A DNA stretch of 64,000 nt from Alisma plantago-aquatica (lineage: Eukaryota > Streptophyta > Magnoliopsida > Alismatales > Alismataceae): assembly GCA_963693085.1 (NCBI GenBank), contig OY856410.1:566342406-566406405 (forward strand), in the 5' to 3' direction. Of the stretch, positions 37,040-49,440 are shown piece by piece (position 1 is the stretch's first letter; every line of letters begins with the position of its first letter). A program made the translations under genes and the position numbers. Below the pieces are notes generated by a model. It was given only the letters and a program-made list of their open reading frames with translations, was not told where the DNA came from and made no database searches.

Positions 37040-38702
37040 TAGTAGAGCTCTCTCTCTAGTGGAGCTCTCACCTCTCTCTAGGGTTTCTCTGGCGGCTACC
37101 GCTGGGGGGAGGGAGCGCCTCCTCGGTGCTTTCCTCCCTTGGCCATCGAAAATGGCATGACCTTAGTGACTTAGGCAACAACATCCGATGGAGAAAGGGT
37201 CTCAAACAAGTAGCCCCTCCCATCTCCACCAGGTCCCCTACTCGGCATCCTGGATCGAAGAGGGTTGAGAGGCAACGTGTAGAGTCAGATTGATGCGGGT
37301 CGGCATTTCGACGTTGTTTGACTCCATTCCATTCAAGCGAGACGGATGGAGAAGAGCCTTCCCCATGGATTTGGTGCTTGCTAGTTGTTTCTCTAATCGT
37401 TGCCACTGGTGCTTGAGTTCTGCCCGTCTCCTCACTGCGTTTGTTCTTCTTTGGTCTGTGATGCAGCCTGTTATGGAGTTGGTGGCCTGGTGGCAGCTAG
37501 TTCTTCCCCTGAAGATAGAGGTGATGGGTGAGCTTCCTACTGGGCGGCGGGACTTGCGTCATGTACGTCCTCCAGGAGGTCTCCCCCAATTTTCCATGCT
37601 CAGGTTCTTCTCTGGCTTGGGAAAACATGCTTGGAGACCATGGAGGGTGTCATCACTATCGCAGGATGGTAGGGGTATGTTTCTTTCCTACCCTGTGATG
37701 GTTCTTCTCCACTTTCCAGCATCGTTGGTTCATCCACAGAGGGTCTTCTACCCAGGGGTTATGAACGTCCTCAAGGTGTTGTAGGCGGGTTTGGGCACCT
37801 CCTGTCTGACGGCGATGCTCCCTAGTCGGCAGCGTCCTCCCTACTGTGAAGGTGCTTTAGCCCTGGCTCGGTGTTCGGCGACGCTCCTCCCATCCTGGGT
37901 TGGCTGTCTCTGCTACCGCGGAATGGGTAGCACCCAATTTGTCGGGCTTCATCGCTGTCAGACGCCCTTTCCTAGTGTCTTTGATTCTGCTAGAATGGAA
38001 CACCTTTTAGGTGTTCGACGAAATGCCTTATTGCATTCAGGTATCTCAAGGGGTTGGGCTCAAGAGGGGAGTATCTACTTCTCTTCTCCTTTGCCTGATT
38101 TGTTGTTGCATCTGGCATAGCCTTTTGGGGTTGTGTGTGGTTTGGTGCTGTGTAAACAACTTCTTCTATTTGTTCATGAACCTTGTGAGTGAGCAACCAG
38201 GTGGTGTAGTGGGATGGTAGCTCGAAGGATCTCCCTATTCTTGGCTTAGTACCACATTTTGTGGGTACTTTCATTAGATAGTTGGTGTTGTGATTTGCAG
38301 GAAGGAGTGATGTGGAGCTGGCTTTTCTTTCCCAATATTTGTTGTTTATACGTGATGGTTCTGGTTTGGAGTTGGATAGCTGAGATGGCCAGAAACTTCA
38401 TGTCTAGCTATAGGTTGGCCTGCTAGTCTTTGCTCTATGTCAAGTTGCTATCACTATTTGTGTACGCAGAATGCATGTAATAGTGGTTTGTTGTAGTCTT
38501 CTTCTGGTTGGTCTTCCTGGACCTGGCTTGTCTAGTTTTTTTGGTTTTCTTAGTTTTGTTTTCACCTAGTTTTCTTGTGTGTCCCCCAGCATGGGGATTT
38601 TGACTATTAAACAAGCTTTTAGCTCTTGTTGATGTAATGGGATACTTAGTGCCCAAAGTTTTTGGTTTTAATAGTAACACGCCTTTTGACCGACCAAAAA
38701 AA
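37040..38702 (+). mobile_element. Non-autonomous LINE-like retroposon with poly(A)
   Basis: A 1.66-kb insertion flanked by 14-bp target duplications and ending in a GACCGACC-poly(A) tail typical of plant L1 elements. The first part (to about 38000) is GC-rich and starts with a CTCTCTCTCTAG tract plus an agggtttctct-type leader, like a plant LINE 5' UTR. The last 600 bp are T/G-rich 3' UTR-like sequence. No endonuclease or RT lies between. A 164-codon ORF (37290-37784) has no domain I recognise and may be chance or captured sequence. It is either an internally deleted LINE or a SINE-like passenger, and would need LINE protein in trans. Confidence 0.8.
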
Positions 38703-38716
38703 AAATAACACATGCC
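38703..38716. repeat. Target site duplication, right (AAATAACACATGCC)
   Basis: It begins within the A-run that ends the element, as usual for LINE target-primed insertion. Confidence 0.9.
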
Positions 38717-39114
38717 CTAAACTATGGGTGGTTGTACATAAGTACCACTACTATATCTAACTAGCCAAATAAACCATCATGCTCAAGAAATAGTAAAGTG
38801 GAAAATAAATACTCATATAATTGCAACATGGAAGTGGGGTTCCAAGAACCAAGAAATAATATATCAAATATGATTTTGAAGAAATTAGAACAAGAGAAAT
38901 AATAATGAAGGAAATAAGGTTCTTTTCATAACTCATTAAGGAAATTAGGGTTAGGTTTGCAAATATCCCAACTTAGGTGTAAGGAAAGAACATACCTTTC
39001 ATATTGATTTCAATTATTCACTTTCACCACTTCTAGGTAATCCAAGATCCACTTTTCCTATTTTCAATGTATAATCATGTATTAGGGTTCATTATGTATA
39101 TTAATGTAAAGAAA

Positions 39115-39129
39115 ACCCAACTTTTGGAC
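39115..39129. repeat. Target site duplication of LINE fragment, left
   Basis: ACCCAACTTTTGGAC, an exact 15-bp match to 39812-39826. Confidence 0.92.
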
Positions 39130-39811
39130 TTTTTTTTTTGGTTAAGACAGGGGGAATTATTATTCATCCCACCCCCCTCACGCAGGCTAAACAATCAATC
39201 GTACAACTCCTGCTTATAAACCGCAGGTATCATCCCCATCAAAAAGAACCACATAAGGAACCTTTCTCTTTTCAAGAGCTATCATCCCCCGTATCCTACA
39301 AGGAACATTAAGAACATCCGTAGTGATGACAATATCATCCACACGTGTACTCCATCTACTAAACTGCCTAGGGATAGAGTTCACCATCTTGTGAACAAGC
39401 GATCCCATGATGTTATTATCTCTCAACTCCTCTCTAATCTCCTTCAACACCTTCCTAGACCGCCAAGGGCCCTTCTCATCTCTCCAAAGAATATCATGGA
39501 CACCTTTGTCATCAATCTCCATACATGAGATTTGCATCATCTGGTCTCTGGCAATCTTCATACCAATCACGCAAGCCTGTAGATACGCCATCGTGAAATC
39601 CGAGTGCGTGAGCCATGCAAAGAACATCATGCACACATCTGCATTGTGATTTCTGACCAAACCAGCCCCCCATCTTCTGTAGCTTCCATCCTCACACTTG
39701 TTCCTGCCTAACGTAACGTTCATCTTAAGATTGTAAACATCAGGTCTCTCCCACCTCAGCAGCTTGATCACCCTCATCCTCATCTTTGGCTCACGAAAGC
39801 CCCCCGCAGCC
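39130..39811 (-). mobile_element. 5'-truncated LINE copy with RNase H domain
   Basis: A 682-bp minus-strand insertion between 15-bp target duplications. The 3' end is a poly(A) (plus-strand T-run at 39130) preceded by CTTAACC. The ORF from the upstream duplication to 39214 encodes a plant LINE ORF2 C-terminal RNase H: the opening MNVTLGRNKCEDG replaces the usual K-N-DG, then a RRWGAGLVRNH block (G-G/A-G-xx-R-D in the family), MEIDDKGVHDIL, and GPWRSRKVLKEI. The first catalytic Asp appears lost, and the family's AE-AL helix reads AYLQACVIGM. Reverse transcription evidently stopped early. Confidence 0.88.
39214..39811 (-). pseudogene. LINE ORF2 C-terminal fragment (RNase H)
   Basis: About 199 codons stay open to the stop at 39214-39216. 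They correspond to the last domain of plant L1-like ORF2 plus a basic C-terminal tail ending VLFDGDDTCGL. The fragment has no start of its own: the open frame simply runs on into the target-site flank. Loss of the conserved acidic residue suggests the source copy, or this one, is inactive. Confidence 0.75.
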
Positions 39812-39826
39812 ACCCAACTTTTGGAC
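39812..39826. repeat. Target site duplication of LINE fragment, right
   Basis: ACCCAACTTTTGGAC, the pair of 39115-39129. Confidence 0.92.
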
Positions 39827-42477
39827 TTTTCGCACAAAACTCTGATTTATACGCTAAAAACATCACCATCGATCTTATTATTAAGAAAACATAAATTTTG
39901 CATATTTTGGAGTTATGAAGATTAAAGTGTATTTTTGGTGATTTTTAACTAATTAATTAAATTTCTAGAAAATCACCTTTGAAAAAACTCAAAACCAATG
40001 CTTGGAGATATTTTTATTAGAAAGAACACATTTTTCTGAGTTCAGAACATACTTTATTTTTACTTTTGGACAATCAAATCAAAAGTTATGATTTCTACAA
40101 TATCAACCAATCATAGAATGACATGTCAGCACATTGGGCGAGAGAGGTGAAGATAGAGAGGGAAAACATGGCCAAATTTGGTCGACATGGTTCAATCACA
40201 TGTGGCCATGTCACCAGTCAGAGCCAACCTGCTTCGCACAAGACCAAAAGAAAAGTGGGGCAAAAGACGGGTTTGCCCTTAGTCAAAAAACACAAAGGAA
40301 TAGGAAAGTGAGGGGTAGCAGTGAGAATTCAGAGAGGTAAAGTATCCCCTCCCTTTCCCAGCATCATGGATGCTTCGAGCAGCAGGTCGCACAAGGCCGA
40401 TATTGGGGGAAAACCTACACAGAAATCACATGCTATTCTAACTAGCTAGAAACACCACGGAGGGTCCAAGGAACCTTACCCAAGAATGAATCATCGAACA
40501 ATGGAACCACCAATCCATAGGAGGTTTCGCAAGCCATGCAAAAAAAGTAGCTCGACGATGGTAGCAGATGAAGTCTCGGGTGAAATTGAAGTGAGGGGAA
40601 GTTAGAGTAGGATGTGGCAGAACCAAGAAGTTGTCTAGGAATTTATAGGGTTTGCTCCAATGGCTTCATGTAGGGTGTTCGTGTGAACCTTGCTCCTTAA
40701 AATTAGGCATTTTGTGGATACTGGAAACCAGGTTCCCATCTAGGGCTTGAATCATGCGGAATTCTCTCCCGAATTCAGCACAACAAAAATCACACAAAAC
40801 TGTTAAGAATCGAGCGAGAAAAACCCAAAATACCAGGCCACGGTTTGAGCGCCTATTTCCTTCTCTAGCACGAGCTAGGGGACGACCCGCTAGCCGTTGG
40901 ATCAATGGTCCAGATCACGGAGCAAGACCATATAAGAGTGACATTTAATTCTATTCCAAATAGATTTTGAATAAAGTGCAAACGTAATTATTTTCCTTTT
41001 TCTCTCTCCTCTTTTAAGGGTGCAAACAAACTCTAAATTAAGTCAAATTTGACACCTAGCCTATTTTTGATATGAGGAATCTGAATATGCAATTAGATTT
41101 GCCTTTTGAGAACTTGTCATGTGTTAAATAAATCAAATCATATTTTCTCTTTCCTCATGCATTAATGACTTTAAGATACTTTAAAATTAATGAAACTTCA
41201 CCCATAAGTTATATTAAGTATGTTGGATACAAATTTGCCATTATTTCCATTTGTTGAAGTTGTTTTTTATTTTAAATAATGAGTTGAAAGTTTTACACGT
41301 TCTCTCTCCTAAATTCACCTTCTCATCAAATATTTTCCAAATTGAGTCAAAATTCATCCAAAGATATATTTTAACATGTAGAATACGAATTTGGCATTAT
41401 TTATTTTTTTGAAGATTTTTATCATTTTATTTAATATTTTTAAATTTAATCACTTATTATATCCTTTTAATTTATTAAAGCATCTTGAAACTTTCTTAAA
41501 ATATAAAAATTGGCCTATAAGCAAAACTGAACATGAGGAACACTATTTTGAAATTAATAATTTTTTAACATATATTTAATATTTTTGGTCTTTAAATCAT
41601 TTTCTCTTCCCTGAATAAAATAAAATATTTCACATTAACCAAATTAGATGAAAATTCATACATAGACTCATGTTGACATGTAGATTGTGAATCCAATATT
41701 AGTTTCCACTTTTGGAGTCATTTAATATTTTATTTTATAATTTAGAGAAAAACTCATATTTTCCAATTCCAATTAATGCAAAGATAATTATTAATTTTCT
41801 AAAATTGTGAAACTTGTCATTCAAGCAAACTCAAACCCAATAAAAATGAATCTAAAGTTATTTTTAACCAAATAGTCTTTCTTTTATCAATTTTAGCCCA
41901 TTATCCAATATTTCCCATATTAATTAATTCAATACCACATTAACATATTTAAAGCAACATTATTCATTCCTTTTTCTCTTCCTTGCTCCATAAGGCTAAG
42001 GAATGATCTAGAATGAATATATTTTATTAATATGTCACATGAGTGGTAAATTTGCATATTAGACCCTTATTAAAAATATTTACTGAGGTATTTGTTCATA
42101 AACCCATATTTGGCAATAATAATGAACAAATGTTCACCAAACCACTACTATATCCACAAATTAACATCAAAGTGAAAGATGATAGAAATGAAAGGAAAAG
42201 TTTAGAAAGAGGGTCAAAAGATAATATGTTCAGGTTTCAGTATGTTACAGAATTTGCTACCCAAATTTGAGAATTTATGAAATTAATTATCATGAGAGAA
42301 GAATCACATGAGGAGACAACAAAGCTAACCAATCATCATCTACTTGGGTGTCTTAGGTGATCCTTAAAGAAGAGATGAGATGATATAAGACTCTCTAAAC
42401 CTCAAGGAAAGTATTTAGTCCTCCCGTATTTCTTAAGATATGTTATTCCTTAAACATATATAAGGGCATGTGTGTGC
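39827..42477. other. Interior of element C, no gene
   Basis: A more GC-rich part (40100-40950) carries only short overlapping ORFs without domains. 40950-42470 is very AT-rich. In an autonomous element gag would lie here, directly left of the primer site; I see none. Confidence 0.5.
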
Positions 42478-42490
42478 GACTCTGATACCA
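42478..42490 (-). other. Primer binding site of element C (tRNA-iMet type)
   Basis: The minus strand reads TGGTATCAGAGTC, two bases after the LTR end. Its first 11 bases match the plant initiator-Met primer site. Confidence 0.88.
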
Positions 42491-45400
42491 TTTGTCACAA
42501 AACTATTTGTTACCCTCATCCTACCCCCACTAACTATAGAATCAGTGGCAGTAGGGGTTTGGGCACCCTTAGAATGGTACACATATTTAACACAGACAAT
42601 ATATATGAAAAGAAGTAACAACAATATTCTAAAAGGGGATAGAGAAGCATGTATCCATTTATATATCAAGAGTTCCCATTTTCATTTCATTCTTGATTAT
42701 TAGAGTCTTAAGTGCAAAAGTTCTCTATTTGGAAACTAAAAATCTGATAAACAAAACATATTAATGTTAAAGAATTAAGTATGTTATAAAAGGGTAAGTA
42801 AACACAAATTTAAGAGTAATACAAAGCTTTCTTGGCTAGAAACATAATCATAGTCAAGAAGAAGAAACATAATGAGAACACTTAAAGATATATTTTTATA
42901 TGAAACATGTTTTAGGTTCCTTTATACATTATGTCAACATTAGGTTGTATACTGGATTTTTGTATATTATATGCAGGGTTTTTCAATGTAGTGTACTCAA
43001 ACATGAAAGTAGTAATCATAGGAACAATCACTCAACCAAGTAAGTAAGTAGCCAAGCATTCATACGATCATACATACAAGCAAGCCAATATCATAGTAGG
43101 GTCAAGAGGAAAATGTACCTTGGAGGTAGAGTACAACTATGATACATGAGTAAATTCTAGAGAAGGTCCAACCCTGAAGGGACTTAAGACATAAAATACA
43201 TAGTATGGGGTCTTAGATCATAAGTGTTTAGATAATATAAACATCATAAAAGTCATGTGGATGTTTCACCTAGTCCTAGGCTTCAAATAGTTCAGACATA
43301 GTTCCCAACTTCCAAACATGCATGTCATTAATCAACATTGTTCAAGGATCAAACATTAAGCTCTAGGTCTAGGTGAACCATCCACACTACAAGTACTACA
43401 TGATAGAGATAAGGTCTGATTGATAATTGAGGAAGCATGAGATGTAGGTTAACATCAATATCTAATCATGCAAGATCACAATTAGTCATATAACATCAAT
43501 TCTATACAACATGGTCACTTTTCAAGTCATAAGATCACAAGGGAGCATAAGATAGATCAACATAGCATTTAGATCCACAAGGGTTATGAATCTAATGCTT
43601 TGAAGTAGATAGATTAGGATATTAGCATAAAAGTCATATTTCACCACTCATAGGATAAACTAGGTCAACTAGATCATCTTAATGTCCAAATGGGTACTTA
43701 AGGTCCCATGAGTCAAACATGGACTACTTAGTGTGATATCCTAGTTAATCATGTCACAAATCATAACAAGGGTTACTATTTTCAAGATTAGATGATGAGA
43801 TTTTAAGTCAAAGTCTTAAACTTCATCATGGATGCTCATAAAGAATGATTTTTTGAGCTAGGCTAGTCATGATATGTCATGATGACATTAGGGCACAAGG
43901 GAAAGAGCTAGAACATCAATTCACGTCCTAAGTAAGAAACAGTTACGTATTTCCATGTATTTAGGGTTAGATATCATTAAACGTACATGTTAAGCATGGT
44001 AGAAGTTGATTAATCTTCCAAAGGTCATAGAGGATACATTTTTAATAAATAAAAAGTAGAAGATAGTGTAAAATCAGTATGATATAACATAATAATTAGT
44101 AAGATTATGTTTTTCTGATTGAAATGGTATATAACTTCTTATATTTGGGTAAGAGATCAAAAAGATACAAAGCTTTGAAGATTTGCAAATGAGAAAGGGG
44201 TTTTATGGATGGAATTTACCCTAATGGGCCGAATCATTTTTGGAGCAGGAGGTTGGCCCAAAGTTGAAGGGCTCCCCCTAGTGCCTTTCCACGGGCGGTG
44301 GACACTGGCTGATGGCATGGATTTGCAGTGAACAGTGGTGTGGCATCCAACTCACAATAACAAGTTTTACTTAAGCGGAAGCGAATCGTTTGCAGCGGAT
44401 TACTGAAATCACTAAAAATTAAATTTTTTTGCAAAGAGATCCACACATAGGAAACCTATTTCATAAAGAACCAAGGTATACATTTACATTCTGGTTCAAA
44501 TGTACATAACTTGTACCATCTCTTCTCGAGGATTACAACATCAGTTTCCCTAGTAACATTATATACAGACAACTTAAGAAACCTCGAGGCATCAAGCCAA
44601 AATCTCAGATCGATTTATTAAAAACACTAACTATAAACTCCGAGGACCTGATAGTACAGAGACGACACATAGGACTGCTAACTATAACTTGACAGATAGT
44701 GTCTCCACCTAAGACATTACTGCTGTCCCTGATGATGTTTTTGTTCTTTCTCTGCTATGGGGTTTCTGCCCCTTTGTCTGCGTTCACCTAAAAACATTGG
44801 ATCCCATGGGGGTGAGACAATTATAAATTGCCCCAGTGGAAGATATAACTCTCCACCGAAACATTGTTATAGCAGTTTATTATAATAAAATTGGGCAGGA
44901 GTTCTTATATATTAACAACAATATTAATCATTGAATGAACAGAGTAACATAATATCCTTTCCTAAGGAGAGCATTACATTTATCCATGATAGAATCATAA
45001 TTCATCTTTCTACTTGCAATGAGTACAACGAGATATAAATAACATTTATCAACTAGAGATGCATAAAAGAAATGTAGCATCAGCCAATGAATTTCTATAT
45101 TCAATCCTTAAGCAAACATGCTATACGGATGATTACATTTTACAATCACACTTATGCCCTGAGGAGATGAGGTATACTGCTCAAACTCCAATCGACCATT
45201 GCGAAGTCGAAATCGGTGCCATACAAGGTCAATGGTAGAGCCAGCTACCAAGACCTCCCTTGTCTCGGTCAGTACGAGATCAAGTGTAGGACATCTTGTG
45301 TCTCTACTAAATAGCTTTCCAGGGTATAGTGGTAACTTCACTATTAGAGTTAAAGTGGCATGCTGTACTCTTTTCACAATCATGAGATTTCATGTTTATC

Positions 45401-47299
45401 TCCATCGATCTGGCATTAACATTATTGGGAGATGTGTACTGCATCTGTCCCAATCTTCGAGACATTCGTGAAACATCCATCCCGATACAAGTAATGAAGG
45501 ATTGAGAGGTTTAATGTTTACCATTCCTCAATTCCCTCATTAGGACGTCAGGATACATTCGCCCATTGCCCCCACATATTCAAAATATGCATTTCAGGTT
45601 TTGCCGCGGAGCACCCATTTCACCATCCAGCAAGTTCTGACACTGATGGTTATATGGCCAGGGCTCTACATGATATGATTTCACTTGATTAATTAAGTAC
45701 ATTAGCATATTATTTTAGCATCAGTCAAGCTCTCAAACAGGAATTATTATGACAATTGCTACAAAGAAACATGTAAGCTCTTATCTATAGCTTTACTAGA
45801 ACTTATAATGCATTGGGACTTAATCCCTTATCTCTTTACTTGAAAGCAACTCACATCAACATCATTATCTTACTTATCAAAATTGGGTATTCATACCCTC
45901 AATTCATCACTATGACTGTTTCCACTTGTTAGGTAACTATTACCTCTAGGTCCTCAGACCAAGGTATACATGATACTTGTTACACAAGTATCTCATATGT
46001 CTCACAAGGCCCATTAAGTGTCTTGTCACCTTTCACTAGGAAACAACTTACTCGTCTGACTCATAAATTCCATGCACATTTTTGTTACTTTTACTAAGCA
46101 ACAACAACATTAGGCACATAAGGCCATTCAACATATTTATTATATGAATGTCATAACTTGAACCTGGCTATGTTCATCATCTCAATATGTCTACATGATT
46201 AATAGACATGATAAAAGTCATGTAAATCATTTATCCCATCATATGAAACAACAGTAACACCACCATCCTTTATCAGGATTAGGGTTATTTATCAAATCGG
46301 GCTTTTCATTCCCTTTACCCAAAATTAGGGTTAGGGTTTCCCATTTTACATTAATTAGGGTTTCATGCTCATATTATTATTTCAACCCTAATGTATTGCT
46401 CCACACCTTTAGGATAATCCAAAGTTATCATAAGTATGTGCTTATGGTCATTATTCTCAACATATTTCATTAATGATCATCAATTCAAGGTATGAGTTCA
46501 TTTCTCATCCTTATCATGGTATGATTACATCATACTCATTGATTTGTCTTAACCCCATTCTCAAGGTATATTAGTCAACATTTATCAAAGTACATTGAGT
46601 TCATTACATTTTTATTGTAACAATTGCATATCACACACTTCATGTATTTCTTATCCAAGAATATTGGATTAGAAGTTCATCAGGGTATGTCTAACTTGAA
46701 ATGCTGAATGTGATATTTATCATGTCATAATGTATCACTTTCTTCTCATTTCCATCTTACTTAAGTTAATCAACTAACCTTGTATTAAGGTATTTCCCTC
46801 TTAATACTTTATCCACTAACTTGTCACTTTCATCATACAGTGCATAGTTTACACATTAGAATTGTCTAGCTATCTTTAAGGATATGGACTTATCTAATGG
46901 TTAGGTATTGTTGAATATAGAATAAACCATTATCCACCACTTTAGGTAATTCAACTCTTAGGATGTTATCCATATCACTATTTAGTATAACATACATCAT
47001 TCCTAAGAGTTTCATATTCTCATCATTGTAAAGTATATAGGATTGTTACACATGCATGAAATTAGATACATAATAATCTAGGAATCATCTTGTCCTCTAG
47101 ACCCTTATTCATTAGGGTATCAACACTATCATTTTTATAGTTCATCAACTTTACCCTTCATGGTTATAACATCCTCATCTTACTTGATTGTAGTAACCAG
47201 ATCCTACTTTAGTGTATTGGCCATTATACCATTACTATGGTTGCACATATTATCATATGGCATCATCCTAGATTTAAGTCTCACTTCACATCATTCTTC

Positions 47300-47770
47300 A
47301 GGGTTTCCATAATATTATTCTTAATTAAGGCTTCACATGACATTACCCCAGATTAAGGTTTCTCATAACATTAATCTCAATTAAGGATTCTCATAACATC
47401 ACCCTCAATTAGGATTTCTCATAACATTAATATCAATTAGGGATTCTCATAACATCACCCTCAATTAGGATTTCTCATAACATTAATCTCAATTAGGGTT
47501 TCACATGGAATCACCCTCATTTAGGGTTTCACATGGAATCACCCTCATTTAGGGTTTCTCATGGATTCACCCTCAATTAGGGTTTCACATGGAATCACCC
47601 TCAATTAGGGTTCCACATGGATTCACCCTCAATTAGGGTTTCACATGGATTCACCCTCAATTAGGGTTTCACATGGAATCACCCTAAATTAGGGTTTCAC
47701 ATGGAATCACCCTTAATTAGGGTTTCACCTGGATTCACCCTCAATTAGGGTTTCACATGTCATTTCCCTA
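47300..47770. repeat. Tandem array, 28-bp unit with TTAGGGTTT
   Basis: Roughly 16 units of TTAGGGTTTCACATGGAATC plus ACCCTCAT or similar. Units in the middle are nearly identical and those at the left edge are more diverged. The other giant LTR has only two or three related units (about 1200-1290). The telomere-like heptamer is part of a longer unit; this is not a telomeric array. Confidence 0.9.
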
Positions 47771-48299
47771 AATTAGGATCATACCATCATCATGGATTAG
47801 GATTTCACCTATCATTGCCTTTAATTAGGGTTATGATTCATTAACCTTCATTATTAGGGTTTCATGATCTCCCTATCAAGGATCATACCCTAATTACACA
47901 TTCATTCATATTGAAAGTGTTAAGACTTAGCCATTAACATGGTTATCAATCATGTAGGAAGTATTTTCTCTCTCATCCTCTATAGGATGATGTTTACTTC
48001 AGCCTTGATTAAGATAAGTCAACTCAACTTGGAGAAGAATTGACACCATGAGTTATGTCATTATCACCATGATCATTAAAGCTTAATTATTTAAAGGGTA
48101 CTAATCACCCTATCTCATTAAGGGTACCATTATTATAATCACCCTTGGTTTACATCATGTAATTGTTCACTTAAAAAATTAACCTTCAACCACTTTAAGT
48201 GTTCATACAATTTGATTAATTACCTTCCAAATGATCTTGGTCACTTAGACCTCAAACGGTCCTGACCAATCAGACCTCAAATAGTCTTGGCTGAAAACT

Positions 48300-48520
48300 C
48301 AAAACCGTTTAGTAAAGTTGAGGTTGAAACCATTTTCCAAAGTGAACCCTTGAGATTGTTTGCTAAAGATGCACACTTAAAGCCGTTTTCTAAAGGTGGT
48401 CTTTGAAACCGTTTGTTAAAGGTGACCCTTGAAACCGTTTGCTAAATGTGGTCTTTGAAATTGTTTGCTAAAGGTGCACACTTGAAACCATTTGCTAAAG
48501 TACAATTTTGAAACTGCATG
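48300..48520. repeat. Tandem array, about 26-bp unit with AAACCGTTTG
   Basis: Units of the type gaaaccgtttgctaaaggtg plus a short variable tail repeat about eight times. They lead into the AACGGTC dyads at 48540-49440. Confidence 0.8.
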
Positions 48521-48539
48521 AACTCAACCGGTTTGGGAT

Positions 48540-49440
48540 CGTTTGGTCCCAAACGGTCTTGAAACCTTTTGGACTCAAATGGTCTTGAGACCGTTTGGTC
48601 CAAACCTCCTCAAAACCGCATGGACCAAATATGGTCTCCACCACTCAAATTGAATTAGGGTTTCCAAGATTGATTCCTTCATTAATTGAAATCATGTTAT
48701 CACTCATCAATTGGTCCTAACATTCATACTTCAATTGAGTTCAGTAGGTCATCCTTCAACTGATTTGAACCTCAATTGATCATCAATTAGGGTTTAATTC
48801 AATTGGTTAGGGTTTGGAATCGATGATCCTTCAATGTTGATCATTGTGAAACTAATTACTTTGAAACTATTGGACCACCATACAAAATTTACATGACCTG
48901 ACCCCAAACGGTCTTGAGGTCATTTGGATGACGTCCAAATGGTCTTGAGACCGTTTTCCCATCTCATCACCCAAATCCATGTCATCCAGTTAGGGTTTGG
49001 ATCATTGGATTGATCACCAAATCAGCATTTGATTGCAAATCATCTTGGTATCTTTTGATCTTCAAACACCTAACCATACTCAACCCTAGACCTCAAAACG
49101 GTCTTGAGACCGTTTGGGTGATCCCCGAATGGTTTTGAAACCATTTGGGTCAATCAACCCAAGTTTCTAACTCAATCAATTTGGAAATCAACATTTAACC
49201 TGATTAGGGTTTGGTGATTGATGGACCTTCAACTCATGAACCAATTAGAACTAATCAATTATATTAAGTGGATCATTAACCAACATTATTAGAAACAAAT
49301 TCCCAAACGGTCAACACCTCCAAATGGTCTGAAACTGTTTGCCCTCATGCGGTTTGGTGAGACCGTTTCCCCTTAAACGGTTTGAAACCGTTTGCTCCCA
49401 AACGGTTTGGGAAACCGTTTGAGCAACTGATGGAAACCAT
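48540..49440. repeat. AACGGTC dyad cluster in giant LTR copy 2
   Basis: Scattered AACGGTCTTGAGACCGTTT-type sites. The clearest, 49096-49115, has 9-bp arms around TG. They correspond to the array at 2440-3400 in copy 1 but are fewer and more decayed. Confidence 0.8.

Noticed and set aside
37290..37784. 164-codon ORF as a host gene
   Set aside because: It lies wholly inside a retroposon with target duplications and poly(A), has no recognisable domain, and overlaps other open frames in GC-rich DNA.
47300..47770. CRISPR-like or telomeric array
   Set aside because: Units are head-to-tail with no unique spacers, and the TTTAGGG heptamer is only part of a 28-bp unit inside an LTR of a plant genome.
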